NCBI RefSeq assembly: GCF_000177215.2 | Contig: NZ_CM001368.1 | Coordinates: 2,294,001 to 2,358,000 of the forward strand | DNA: 64,000 nt | Direction: 5' to 3' | DNA from: Solidesulfovibrio carbinoliphilus subsp. oakridgensis | GTDB taxonomy: Bacteria; Desulfobacterota; Desulfovibrionia; Desulfovibrionales; Desulfovibrionaceae | Shown here: positions 15,456 through 23,872 of the stretch, piece by piece | Layout: each line of letters starts with the position of its first letter | Numbering within the stretch: position 1 is the first letter of the stretch | Notes under the pieces: generated by a model | The model's database searches: none | What the model was told of the DNA's origin: nothing | What the model saw: the letters and a program-made list of their open reading frames with translations, nothing else | Made by a program: the position numbers and the translations under genes

Positions 15456-16771
15456 CCCTCGCCATCCCCCTCCTCCAGGTCCTCGGCCTGTTCCTGTTCG
15501 CGGCCCACGCCCTGCGCTCGGGCAATCTCGGCCTGGCCGCCGCCACCCTGGCCCTTGGCGGGCTGGTGGCCGCCCGGCCGCGCCTGTGGCCGTTCGGGCC
15601 GGCCGTGCTCGGGCCGGCGCTCCTTTTCATGGCCCTTGGCTTCGCGGACGCGGGCCGGGACATGGTCCTGTTCCGGCTGGCGGCCGGCCTGCCGTACCTC
15701 CGGCTGGCCGCCATCATGGCCGGGGTGGTGGCCGTGTGCGCGGCCGGGGGCCTCTTGGCCTTTGCCCGCCGGGTCCGGGCCCGCCACGGCCTGCACGGGC
15801 CGCACGCCTTTGCCCAGGGCGCGGCCTTCTGGCTGACGGCCGGGCTGCTCGCCGTGGCCCGGGCCAAGGCCCCATTCCCGGTCCTTCTGGTCGACCGTTT
15901 TTGGCCGGGCTGGGGCCCGCTTGAAATCCTGGCCCTGGCCCTCTACGCCGCCTGGCTGACCGGCAGGCTGCTGGCCGCGCCACGGACCGGCCCTTTGCGC
16001 TCCCGGTACTGGGCCGCCTTTTCCCTGGTCTTTTTCGGCCAGCTTCTGCTCGGCCTGGCCGGGTTCGGCCGGTTTCTCATGACTGGCGCCCTCCATCTGC
16101 CCGTGCCGGCCCTGATCGTGGCCGGGCCGATCTACCGGGGCGGCGGCCTTTTCATGCCGATCCTGTATCTTTCCACCGTGCTCCTGGTCGGCCCGGGCTG
16201 GTGCTCGCATCTGTGCTACCTCGGCGCGGCCGACGACGCCTGCGCCCGGCTCGGCCGCAAGGTGCCAAGGCGTCTGCCCGGCCGGCGGATCTGGTGGCGG
16301 GCCGCCACCCTGGCCCTGACCGTGGGGCTGGCCGTCCTTTTGCGGGCCATGGGCGTGGAAACGGGCGACGCTGTCTGGGCGGCGGCGGCCTTCGGCCTGG
16401 TGGGCCTCGGCGTCATGGCCTTCGTGTCGCGCCCGGCCGGCGTGATGGTCCACTGCGCGACCTACTGCCCCATCGGGCTGGTCGGCAACATCCTCGGCAA
16501 GGCGAGCCCCTGGCGGGTCCGCATCGGTCCGGGCTGCGACGGCTGCGGCCGATGCTCCCGGGCCTGCCGCTACCTGGCCCTCTCGCCCCAGGACCTGGCC
16601 AAGGGCCGGCCCGGCCTCTCCTGCACCCTTTGCGGCGACTGCGTCGGGGCCTGCCCGGGGGGCCGCATCGGCTTCCATTTCCCGGGCCTGTCGCCCGCGG
16701 CGGCCCGCACCGCCTTTTTCACCCTGGTCATCGCCCTGCACGCCGTCTTTCTGGGCGTGGCCCGCATCTAG
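15452..16771 (+). CDS. NapH/NosR-like membrane polyferredoxin
   Basis: 439 residues with about nine or ten hydrophobic segments. Cys motifs face one side: WCSHLCYLG and HCATYCPIGL, similar to the CxxxCP motifs of NapH and NosR. The C-terminus has two 4Fe-4S sites (CDGCGRCSRACRY and CTLCGDCVGACPGG) before a last membrane helix. Proteins of this type pass electrons from the quinone pool or across the membrane. The start ATG at 15452 overlaps the upstream ferredoxin stop (ATGA); the frame is open further upstream but only over that gene. Together the pair looks like an HcpR-controlled electron-transfer unit, possibly for nitric oxide or hydroxylamine detoxification, which is inference. Confidence 0.87.
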   Translation: MTLAIPLLQVLGLFLFAAHALRSGNLGLAAATLALGGLVAARPRLWPFGPAVLGPALLFMALGFADAGRDMVLFRLAAGLPYLRLAAIMAGVVAVCAAGGLLAFARRVRARHGLHGPHAFAQGAAFWLTAGLLAVARAKAPFPVLLVDRFWPGWGPLEILALALYAAWLTGRLLAAPRTGPLRSRYWAAFSLVFFGQLLLGLAGFGRFLMTGALHLPVPALIVAGPIYRGGGLFMPILYLSTVLLVGPGWCSHLCYLGAADDACARLGRKVPRRLPGRRIWWRAATLALTVGLAVLLRAMGVETGDAVWAAAAFGLVGLGVMAFVSRPAGVMVHCATYCPIGLVGNILGKASPWRVRIGPGCDGCGRCSRACRYLALSPQDLAKGRPGLSCTLCGDCVGACPGGRIGFHFPGLSPAAARTAFFTLVIALHAVFLGVARI

Positions 16772-16809
16772 CCGTCCCGGGCTCCACGCCGCCCCGTCCG
16801 ACAACGCCT

Positions 16810-16835
16810 CCGGCCAGGGGAAAGCCCCTGGCCGG
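16810..16835. terminator. Hairpin after the polyferredoxin operon
   Basis: Perfect 11-bp stem CCGGCCAGGGG/CCCCTGGCCGG with loop AAAG, 38 bp after the stop. No T run follows. It is preceded by GCCTC and resembles a diverged copy of the palindromic element. Confidence 0.5.
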
Positions 16836-17177
16836 CCGGGGGCCGGCTCCGCTCCCGCCCCACGGCCGCAAACCATCAAAACGCTCACCCGCGCCGGCCT
16901 GCCCGTCCGAGACACCCTTTCCTTCTCTCGATGCGCCGACGCGTCTGCGCCCTTTCATCGGCCCATGCGTTCCGGGCCCCCATCCTTCGGACGCCGGCCT
17001 TGACCTTTTGGCCTCCTTGCGGTTTATTGTGACAACCTCTCAAAAAGCCTGCCTTTGAGAGACTGTCCTTTTTCGTTTGGGGACGATCGATCGCGACAGG
17101 CGATAGCGGATTCAATTTTCCGTTTTTCCGTCGTCCTGTGGAGACGGGCGCGGGGAGGAGCGAAAAAAAATCGCGTT

Positions 17178-17193
17178 TTTGACTTAGGTCAAA
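17178..17193 (+). promoter_or_regulatory. HcpR-type operator upstream of hcp
   Basis: TTTGACTTAGGTCAAA is a near-perfect palindrome (TTTGAC/GTCAAA, 4-bp spacer TTAG) 79 bp upstream of the hcp start. It matches the described HcpR signal and the copy at 14728-14745. The position is compatible with activation. Confidence 0.85.
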
Positions 17194-17271
17194 CCGCCTT
17201 TGCCCCGGCCCGCGTAGACCTCGAATCACGGAAACGGCCACTCGAACCGAAACCCAAACGGAGGACGACAT

Positions 17272-18888
17272 ATGTTTTGCTACCAGTGTGAACAGACGGC
17301 CAAAGGCACGGGATGCGACAAGATGGGCGTGTGCGGCAAACAGCCCGACGTCTCCGACCTGCAGGACCTGGTCGTCTACGCCCTGACCGGGCTCGGCCAG
17401 GCCGCCGTGGCCGCCAAGGCCGAAGGCAAGGCCGTGCCCCTCGACACCGGCCGCTTTTTCGCCAAGGCCCTTTTTTCCACCCTGACCAACGTCAACTTCG
17501 ATCCGGCCGACTTCAAGCCCCTGATCGAGGAAACCGTGGCCCGGCGCGAAGCCCTGGCCAAGGTGCTGGCCGCCAGCCTGCCCGAAGGCCCGGCCACCTT
17601 CCGCCCGGCCCTGGACCTGGCCGGACTGACCCGGCAGGGCGCGGAGCATGGGCTTAAAAACATCCCCGAGACCAACCCGGACATCCTCTCGCTCAAGCAC
17701 ACCCTCATTTTCGGCCTCAAGGGCGTCGCCGCCTACGCCGACCACGCCGCCATCCTCGGCCAGGAAGACCCGGCCGTGTACGAATTCCTCTACCAGGGCC
17801 TGGCCGACACCTTCACCACGGACAAGGATCTCGGCGCCTGGGTGGCGCTGGTCCTCAAGTGCGGCGAAGTGAACCTGCGGACCATGGAGCTTCTCGACGC
17901 GGCCAACACCGGGGCCTACGGCCATCCGGTCCCGACCGAGGTGCCGCTCGGCGCCAAGGCCGGCAAGGCCATCCTGGTCTCGGGGCACGACCTCAAGGAC
18001 CTCAAGGCCCTGCTCGAACAGACCGCCGGCCTTGGCATCAACATCTACACCCACGGCGAGATGCTGCCGGCCCACGGCTACCCGGAACTCAAAAAGCACC
18101 CGCACTTCTACGGCCACTACGGCACGGCCTGGCAGAACCAGCACAAGGAATTCGCGGCCTTCCCCGGCGCCATCCTCATGACCACCAACTGCATCCAGCG
18201 GCCGGCCGACAGCTACCTGGGCAACATTTTCACCACCGGCCTTGTCGGCTGGCCCGGCGCGACCCACGTCAAAAACGGCGAATTCGGCCCGGTGATCGAA
18301 AAAGCCAAGGCCATGCCCGGCTTCGCGGCCGACACCGACCAGGGCACGGTCATGACCGGCTTTGCCCGAAACGCCATTATGAGCGTGGCCGGCACGGTCA
18401 TCGACGCGGTCAAGGCCGGCAAGATCAAGCACTTCTTCCTGGTCGCCGGCTGCGACGGAGCCAAGCCCGGCCGCAACTACTACACCGAGTTCGTGGAAAA
18501 GGCCCCGGCCGACACCATCGTGCTGACGCTGGCCTGCGGCAAGTTCCGCTTCTTCGACAAGAAGCTCGGCGACATCGGCGGCATTCCCCGGCTGCTCGAC
18601 ATGGGCCAGTGCAACGACGCCTATTCGGCCATCCAGGTGGCCGTGGCCCTGGCCAAGGCCTTCGAGTGCGGGGTCAACGACCTGCCCTTGTCCATGATCC
18701 TCTCCTGGTACGAGCAGAAGGCCGTGGCCATCCTCCTGACCCTGCTCCACCTCGGCATCAAGAACATGCGCCTCGGACCCACGCTCCCGGCCTTCCTGAC
18801 GCCAAACGTCCTCAACTACCTGGTCGCCAACTACGACATCAAGCCCATCAGCACGCCCGAAGAGGACCTCAAAGCCATCCTCGGCTAG
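17272..18888 (+). CDS. hcp: Hybrid cluster protein (hydroxylamine reductase / NO-stress protein)
   Basis: 538 residues. The N-terminal cubane ligands Cys3, Cys6, Cys15 and Cys21 (MFCYQCEQTAKGTGC, MGVC) are the spacing typical of the class found in strict anaerobes. The C-terminal half carries the hybrid Fe-S-O cluster ligands, with conserved stretches such as GHDLKD, NCIQ, VAGCDGAKPGRNYY, LACGKFRF and SWYEQKAV. The protein reduces hydroxylamine in vitro and is linked to NO detoxification. The start ATG has CGGAGGACGACAT upstream. It is the first gene of hcp-frdX-cupin, with an HcpR-type operator upstream. Confidence 0.97.
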   Translation: MFCYQCEQTAKGTGCDKMGVCGKQPDVSDLQDLVVYALTGLGQAAVAAKAEGKAVPLDTGRFFAKALFSTLTNVNFDPADFKPLIEETVARREALAKVLAASLPEGPATFRPALDLAGLTRQGAEHGLKNIPETNPDILSLKHTLIFGLKGVAAYADHAAILGQEDPAVYEFLYQGLADTFTTDKDLGAWVALVLKCGEVNLRTMELLDAANTGAYGHPVPTEVPLGAKAGKAILVSGHDLKDLKALLEQTAGLGINIYTHGEMLPAHGYPELKKHPHFYGHYGTAWQNQHKEFAAFPGAILMTTNCIQRPADSYLGNIFTTGLVGWPGATHVKNGEFGPVIEKAKAMPGFAADTDQGTVMTGFARNAIMSVAGTVIDAVKAGKIKHFFLVAGCDGAKPGRNYYTEFVEKAPADTIVLTLACGKFRFFDKKLGDIGGIPRLLDMGQCNDAYSAIQVAVALAKAFECGVNDLPLSMILSWYEQKAVAILLTLLHLGIKNMRLGPTLPAFLTPNVLNYLVANYDIKPISTPEEDLKAILG

Positions 18889-18906
18889 GCGGCGCAAGGA
18901 TCACGC

Positions 18907-18933
18907 GCGGCCCGGCCGGCAAGGCCGGGCCGC
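18907..18933 (+). other. Intercistronic hairpin between hcp and frdX
   Basis: GCGGCCCGGCC (18907-18917) and GGCCGGGCCGC (18923-18933) form an 11-bp stem with a GGCAA loop just before the frdX ribosome-binding site. It may adjust the hcp to frdX expression ratio or stabilise the hcp message. Confidence 0.7.
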
Positions 18934-18950
18934 ACAAGGAAAGAGACGCC

Positions 18951-19769
18951 ATGAAACGCAAGATCATCGAAATAGACGAATCGCTCTGCAACGGCTGCGG
19001 CCAGTGCGTCACGGGTTGCGCCGAAGGGGCCCTCGAAATCCAGGACGGGGTGGCCAAGATCGTGGCCGACCATTTCTGCGACGGGCTCGGGGCCTGCATC
19101 GGCCACTGCCCGACCGGGGCCCTGCAGATCATCGAACGCGACGCCCCGGAATTCGACGAGGCGGCCGTGGAAGAGCGGCTGGCGGAACTGAAGCAGCAGG
19201 AAAAGGGATGCAGGCCCGGCGGCTGCCCGGGCAGCGCGGCCATGTCCCTGCTTGCGCCCCAGGCGTCCCCGGACTCCGGCGCCCCCCAGGCGGCCAACCC
19301 GCCGCTCACGCCCTGCCAGCAGGCCAACCTGCCCGGCATCCAGGCGCCGGCGGCCGGCTCGGCCCTGTCCTCCTGGCCGATCAAGCTGCGGCTCGTGCCG
19401 CCCAATGCCCCGTTTTTAAACGGCGCCCGCCTGCTTCTCACATCCGACTGCGTGCCGCCGGCCTTCCCGGCCTTTCACTCGGCCTTTCTGCCCGGCCGGG
19501 TGGCCCTGCTCGGCTGCCCCAAATTCGACGACGTGGACAGTTACCTGGAAAAGCTGACCGCCATCCTGAACGCCAACGACATCAAGGACGTGACGGTCCT
19601 GCAGATGGAAGTGCCCTGCTGCGCCGGCATGTCGCGCCTGGCCGCCCGGGCCGTGGCCCTGTCCGGCAAGGACGTGCCCGTGACCCAGGTCGTCGTCGGC
19701 CGGATGGGGGACGTCAAAAGCGTGGACGTGATCGATACGCGAAAGATCCCCTTCGGCATGGCCAGGTAA
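18951..19769 (+). CDS. frdX: Ferredoxin-type partner of hybrid cluster protein
   Basis: 272 residues beginning MKRKIIEIDESLCNGCG at an ATG after AAGGAAAGAGACGCC. The first cluster uses Cys13, 16, 19 and 23. The second has an unusual spacing, Cys43, Cys49 and Cys53 (CDGLGACIGHCPTG), so it may bind a 3Fe or modified 4Fe cluster. The middle (about 75-130) is a Cys/Pro/Ala-rich linker with CRPGGCPGS. A C-terminal domain (about 140-272) contains LGCPKFDD and VPCCAGMSR, a Cys-pair motif of this family. The protein is known as a neighbour of hcp in Desulfovibrio and Clostridia and probably donates electrons to Hcp. Confidence 0.88.
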   Translation: MKRKIIEIDESLCNGCGQCVTGCAEGALEIQDGVAKIVADHFCDGLGACIGHCPTGALQIIERDAPEFDEAAVEERLAELKQQEKGCRPGGCPGSAAMSLLAPQASPDSGAPQAANPPLTPCQQANLPGIQAPAAGSALSSWPIKLRLVPPNAPFLNGARLLLTSDCVPPAFPAFHSAFLPGRVALLGCPKFDDVDSYLEKLTAILNANDIKDVTVLQMEVPCCAGMSRLAARAVALSGKDVPVTQVVVGRMGDVKSVDVIDTRKIPFGMAR

Positions 19770-19867
19770 CGGCCCAGGCAGCGACGCCCGCGTTGCTCCC
19801 GCCCCCCCGCCGCCGGCGCGGTCCCTGGCCCGGCCGGCGAAACGATGCAACCGCAAGGTGGTACCAC

Positions 19868-20185
19868 ATGAAAAAGCTCAATATCTTCGAGGAAGGCCCG
19901 TTTAAGGATTCCGGCTACGGCATGCTCTGGGTCCACGACTCGGCCAACTTCCGCATCGTCAACTTCAACTTCCGGGCCGGCCAAACCCTGCCGGTCCATG
20001 CCCACGAGGTGGACGGCGAGCTGTCCATCGTGGTGCTCGAAGGCGAGGGGGAATTCCTCGGCGCGGAGGGAGCCTCCCAGCCGGCCAAGGCCGGCGACGT
20101 GCTGGTCTGCCCCATTGCCACGCCCCACGGCCTCAAGGCCACGACCGAGATGCGGGTGCTTGTGACCCTCGCCCCGCCGGCCTGA
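19868..20185 (+). CDS. Cupin-domain protein
   Basis: 105 residues forming a single small beta-barrel cupin. The metal-site motif reads PVHAHEVDGELSIVVLEGEG (two His and a Glu), with the second box containing PIATPHGLKA. The start ATG has AAGGTGGT upstream. It lies 98 bp after frdX on the same strand and ends before a large palindrome, so it is probably the last gene of the hcp operon. Small cupins often bind metals or act as sensors; no substrate can be told. Confidence 0.85.
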   Translation: MKKLNIFEEGPFKDSGYGMLWVHDSANFRIVNFNFRAGQTLPVHAHEVDGELSIVVLEGEGEFLGAEGASQPAKAGDVLVCPIATPHGLKATTEMRVLVTLAPPA

Positions 20186-20235
20186 TGCGCCAACGGCCCG
20201 ACATGGGCCTCGTGTCCCACGGCCCGGGCCTTGGC

Positions 20236-20273
20236 GCGGCCGCGCGAGACGCCCGGGCGTCTCGCGCGGCCGC
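20236..20273. terminator. 38-bp perfect palindrome ending the hcp operon
   Basis: The 19 bases at 20236-20254 are exactly reverse-complementary to 20255-20273 with no spacer (half-site GCGGCCGCGCGAGACGCCC). It lies 50 bp after the cupin stop. As RNA it would form a very stable hairpin and probably ends transcription, although no T run follows. Confidence 0.6.
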
Positions 20274-20696
20274 CGGCCCGGTCCCGCCTCTGGCGGCCGG
20301 ATTGACGGGGCGGGCCCTCCCGGGCCGCCGTTCCGTCCGGCCTCGGCTTCCCGGCCGGACTGGCGGACGGCCACGGGTCCCTCTAAAAAATTCTCTCCCG
20401 GCCAAGCAATTCCAGCCGGTTGCAAAAAGCCTGCCTCTTGCCAGAAATGTGATTATGTGAAAAAAAGCGCAAGAACGGCCCGACGCGGAAAGGGCCGTTT
20501 CGAGACGATGCCCGGACGAGGCGTGGCGAGGCCTCCAAACGGCGTGCAACGCCAACCACACGCCGCTTGGACCGTTCGCCCCAGCCAGAGCCAACAGCGG
20601 ACGCGAACCCGCCGGCCTCCTTGACGGACCCCAAGCCATAAGGACTTTGACGAACCGGCCTCGCCACGCCCCGTCCCGGCACCGTGCCATGCCAAA
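20274..20696. other. Intergenic region without a convincing gene
   Basis: 423 bp. It contains a 14-bp copy of CAAAAAGCCTGCCT (20423-20436) also found upstream of hcp (17041-17054), and an AT-rich patch (20445-20465). No frame shows protein-like composition on either strand. Confidence 0.5.
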
Positions 20697-20727
20697 CGCC
20701 CCGGCCCGTTCCACACGGGCCGGGGCG
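20697..20727 (-). terminator. Hairpin downstream of the DUF1501 gene
   Basis: CGCCCCGGCCCGT (20697-20709) pairs perfectly with ACGGGCCGGGGCG (20715-20727) with a 5-nt loop. It lies 45 bp beyond the DUF1501 stop and could end that minus-strand transcript. Confidence 0.6.
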
Positions 20728-20772
20728 TCTTGGTTCCGCCGTCCTGTCTTTAGCCGCCGGGCGCGTCCCCGC

Positions 20773-22047
20773 CTACCCCAGCACGGGCGGCGGCGCGGAG
20801 GCCGGCGAAAACCCCGGGAAAATCTCCCCGACCCGCGCCTCCGGCAGGCCCAGGTGCCTGACGGCAAGGCGGGCCGCCACATCCCGCCAGTCCGTGGCCA
20901 CGGCGATGTCCCGGCCGCCGGCCAGGCGGTGGGCGGCCAGGCCGGGCCAGTCGCCGTGGACCAGGCCGCCCGCCACCGGCCCGCCAAGGACCAGCATGGT
21001 CCCGCCCTGGCCGTTGTCCGTGCCGCCAAAGCCGTTCTCCCGGGCGCTGCGCCCGAATTCCCCAAGGGCCACGACCACCGTGTCCTCGAAGGCCCTGCCG
21101 AGGCCCACGGCCAGATTGGCCAGCCCCTGGGCCGCGTCGCCCAGGCGGTCGGCCAGATAGCCCGTGGCCCCGCCCTGGCCGGAATGGGTGTCGAAGCCGC
21201 CCACGGCCACGAAAGCCAGGGCCGCGTCCCGGCGTTTGGCCAGCTCCCGGCCGAACCGCTCGGCAAAATCCGGAAAGGCCGGCGCGGGGATGGCCCCGGC
21301 CGCCGCCCGGCGCGACTCCTCGAGCAGCCTGGCCAGCAGGTCCTGCCTGGCCTCCCGGCCGGCCATGAAGGACCTGGCCAGCGGTTCCTTGCCGGCAAAA
21401 AGCCGGGCCTCGGCTTCGAAAAGCGTCTGGTCCTCGACCGGAAGGCCGGGCAGGGACGGCCCCCGGCCCGGGGCGATCATGTTGTAGTGGGGCGCTCCGG
21501 CATAGGCCTCGCTCTGGCTGGCCACCAGCATCTGGCCGCCCCCGCCGCCAAGGGCCAGGGACAGCCGGCCGAGCCAGCCGCCGCGGCCGCCCTTGGCCGC
21601 CCCGGCCCCGCCCCGGGCAAAGGCCGCCATGGCCCCGGCGTGGACGGCCGGGACGCCGGCCAAGCCGCAGGCCGGGATCACGGCCAGGTTCTTTTTGGCG
21701 TAATACGGCGCCAGGGCGGCCATGGCCGGGTGGAGGACAAAACCCCGGCCGAGGTCCGGGCCGCCGCAGTCCCGGGCCAGGCCCGTGGTCGGGCGCAGGT
21801 AGCGGTAGAGCGGATCGCCCGTTGGCGCGGCCACGGACAGGCCGTCCGGCCCGCCTTGGAGGAGCACCACCACGAGCTGCTTGCCTGCCCGCCAGGAGGG
21901 CTTTCCCGCCTCGCCGGCCTTGCCCGGCGTCCTGGCTTCCGGGCCCTTGCCGCCCCGGCCGCGGCGCGCCGCCAAGGCCCCGGCCGGCCCCAGCAGGCCG
22001 GCCAGCCCCAGCCCGGCCAGGAATTCCAACACCTCCCGTCGTCGCAC
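20773..22047 (-). CDS. DUF1501 secreted protein (sulfatase-like fold)
   Basis: 424 residues. The N-terminus MRRREVLEFLAGLGLAGLLG looks like a twin-arginine-type or Sec export signal. The body shows typical DUF1501 stretches: VVLLQGGPDGLSV, HPAMAALAPYY, FDTHSGQG near residue 290, VVALGEFGRSARENG and DNGQGGTMLVLGG. DUF1501 proteins are structurally related to the alkaline phosphatase/sulfatase superfamily, but their reaction is not established. It follows the DUF1800 gene on the same strand with about 205 bp between, including a palindromic element. This DUF1800-DUF1501 pairing is common in bacteria, so they probably act together outside the cytoplasm. Confidence 0.87.
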   Translation of the reverse strand: MRRREVLEFLAGLGLAGLLGPAGALAARRGRGGKGPEARTPGKAGEAGKPSWRAGKQLVVVLLQGGPDGLSVAAPTGDPLYRYLRPTTGLARDCGGPDLGRGFVLHPAMAALAPYYAKKNLAVIPACGLAGVPAVHAGAMAAFARGGAGAAKGGRGGWLGRLSLALGGGGGQMLVASQSEAYAGAPHYNMIAPGRGPSLPGLPVEDQTLFEAEARLFAGKEPLARSFMAGREARQDLLARLLEESRRAAAGAIPAPAFPDFAERFGRELAKRRDAALAFVAVGGFDTHSGQGGATGYLADRLGDAAQGLANLAVGLGRAFEDTVVVALGEFGRSARENGFGGTDNGQGGTMLVLGGPVAGGLVHGDWPGLAAHRLAGGRDIAVATDWRDVAARLAVRHLGLPEARVGEIFPGFSPASAPPPVLG

Positions 22048-22092
22048 CCGCGCACCTCGTCAAAATTCGGTCGTGGTTGATGCCTTCGGCGA

Positions 22093-22113
22093 CCAAAGGG
22101 CGCCGCCCTTTGG
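22093..22113. repeat. Short GC hairpin next to element B
   Basis: CCAAAGGGCG-C-CGCCCTTTGG is a perfect stem with a single central base, in the DUF1800-DUF1501 gap. Similar second hairpins accompany elements G, H and J, suggesting a compound element. Confidence 0.55.
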
Positions 22114-22186
22114 AAACCCCTACGAGAAGAAATACGTCCTTCCTGCCAGCCGGCTCCAATGATCGGCCACCCCCCTTCTTCCCATT

Positions 22187-22229
22187 CGGGGGGTCCGGGG
22201 GGGATGATCCCCCCCGGCCGCCGGAGGCC
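22187..22229. repeat. Palindromic GC element, copy B
   Basis: Core CCGGGGGGGAT-G-ATCCCCCCCGG (22195-22217), flanked by CGGGGGGT and the GGCCGCCGGAGGC tail. Its first 42 bases are identical to copies D and F. It lies 23 bp past the DUF1800 stop. Confidence 0.9.
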
Positions 22230-22252
22230 TCTTCCTCTTCTCCCCTCTCCTC

Positions 22253-23761
22253 CTAATATCGCATAAAATCCGGCGATCCCAAAATCACGGCCGGGCCGGC
22301 GGCGGCGGCGCGGGCGGCGGCCTGGCGGGTGGTTTCCGAGAGGCCGGGGCCGAGGGTTGCGGCCAGGGCGGCTTCGGAAGTCTTGCCCGGGGCGAGGCCG
22401 AGGCCCGGGATGCGGCCGGTAGCCAGGTCGCCGGCAAAGGAGACGCGCCGGACCAGGCCGTCGGGCTTTTGCCAGCCGGCGGTGGTGACGGGATAGCCTT
22501 CCGGGCCATCGGCCTCGTAGAGCGGCTGGCCGAGGCCGGCCAGGGCACCGGCCAGGGCCGTGGCGTCGTCGGGTACGGCGCCCAGGGCGCGCACGGCCGA
22601 CACGGCCTGGCGCAGGGGCGATTTGAGGCGCGCGCCCAGGTATTTGGGATCGAAAAATTCCGGGCTGTCGAAAAGCGCCCGCAAGGTTTCGCGGATGTCG
22701 CCGCCGGACTTGGCGAAGACGCCGGCCAGCCGGGCGACCAGGGGGGCCGGCGGCTCGTCGGCCAGGAAATAGGCGACCAGCCGGCGGCAGACGGTCTGGG
22801 CCGTGGCCGGGTGTTCGGCGAGCACGCGCAGGGCCTCGACGCCCTCGGCCAGTCCCGAGCCCTTGATGGTGTGGCCGAGAAACACCTTGTCGGCCGGGTC
22901 GTGCAGGCCCACGTCGAAATAGAAGCCGCCGGTGTCGGACGCGCCTCGGGCCGCGCCCACACGCCAGCCGGTCAGGATGCGGGCCAGGGCCAGGGTGTCG
23001 GCCGGTTTCTGCGGTCCGCCCGGGCCGAGGGTCTGGTGGGCCAGGAGGATGGCGGCGTAGGTCGGGTCGATGGCTTCCTTGACGGGTCCGCCGCCGTCGC
23101 GGTGGACCACGTTTTTCCAGTTGTCGCGGGCGATGAGCATGGCCGGGTGCATGGCCGTGGCGGCGAGCAGGTCGAGGAACCGGCCCATGGCGTGGGGCCG
23201 GATGGCCTCGCGCTCGAACGACCCGACCCACAGGTGGGCCAGGCCTTTCTTGGCGCCCAGGCTGAAAAAGTCGCTCCAAAAGGCGACCATGAGTTCGTAG
23301 AGCTGGCGTTTGGACAGGATGGCCCGGGTCAGCCGGGCCCGGGCCGCTTCCAGGGCGGCCAGGCCGGCCCGGTCGAAGGTGCGGCGCATGGCCTCGGGTC
23401 CGGCCGGGGAGCCGGAGGCCGCGCCCGGACCGTATTCGCGAAAAAGGGCCACCGTGTCCATGGCTTCGGTGGGGAGCCGGGCCAGGGCCTCGGCCAGGGC
23501 CGGGGGCTCGTCCAGGCGGTCGGGGTCGAGCTGGCCGGCGATGAAGGCGGGTACGCCCATCCCGGCCACCCGGGCCAGATCGCCCGGGGCCGGACCATAG
23601 GTCAGCCTGTTGACGGCGTGGAGCACCCTGGCGGGCGCGGCCGGATCGTCGGCCCGGGACGGGGAGGCGACGGCCAGAAACGCGAAGAAGGCCAGCAGCC
23701 CAAGCAAGCCGCCGACCATCCGGAGCGGGGAAAAAGCATACCTGCGCGGCAAGGGGGCCAT
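22253..23761 (-). CDS. DUF1800 secreted protein
   Basis: 502 residues. The N-terminal signal peptide or anchor lies at about 13-37 (LLGLLAFFAFLAVASPSRAD). The rest has the DUF1800 hallmarks: AVNRLTYGPAPGDLARVAGMG near the N-terminus, MVAFWSDFF, HAMGRFLDLLAATAMHPAML, ARILTGWRV and a C-terminal SPEFFDPKY. The reaction is unknown. It is the first gene of the pair with the DUF1501 gene on the same strand. The start ATG at 23761 has no strong ribosome-binding site, but the signal peptide placement supports it. Confidence 0.87.
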   Translation of the reverse strand: MAPLPRRYAFSPLRMVGGLLGLLAFFAFLAVASPSRADDPAAPARVLHAVNRLTYGPAPGDLARVAGMGVPAFIAGQLDPDRLDEPPALAEALARLPTEAMDTVALFREYGPGAASGSPAGPEAMRRTFDRAGLAALEAARARLTRAILSKRQLYELMVAFWSDFFSLGAKKGLAHLWVGSFEREAIRPHAMGRFLDLLAATAMHPAMLIARDNWKNVVHRDGGGPVKEAIDPTYAAILLAHQTLGPGGPQKPADTLALARILTGWRVGAARGASDTGGFYFDVGLHDPADKVFLGHTIKGSGLAEGVEALRVLAEHPATAQTVCRRLVAYFLADEPPAPLVARLAGVFAKSGGDIRETLRALFDSPEFFDPKYLGARLKSPLRQAVSAVRALGAVPDDATALAGALAGLGQPLYEADGPEGYPVTTAGWQKPDGLVRRVSFAGDLATGRIPGLGLAPGKTSEAALAATLGPGLSETTRQAAARAAAAGPAVILGSPDFMRY

Positions 23762-23872
23762 AGCGGCAATGTGCGCGGCCGCTTGCCAAATGTCAATTCC
23801 GCCAAGGCTGGCCGGACGTGGTGCGCTTCGGGCAACGGTGTGCTAGGACAGGGAAAACAGCAGGAGGCAGGC

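Larger units (their letters stand above)
16772..17271. other. Intergenic region before hcp
   Basis: 500 bp without a convincing gene. It holds an 11-bp hairpin with a 4-nt AAAG loop at 16810-16835 (CCGGCCAGGGG/CCCCTGGCCGG, likely ending the upstream operon and related to the palindromic element family). A second, AT-richer hairpin lies at 17037-17061 (CTCTCAAA/TTTGAGAG around a 9-nt loop). An AT-rich promoter region follows and then the HcpR-type site. Confidence 0.6.

Noticed and set aside
20274-20696. A plus- or minus-strand gene in the gap after the hcp operon
   Set aside because: The open frames are Arg/Gly-rich with no ribosome-binding site or motif, and they lie over two hairpins.
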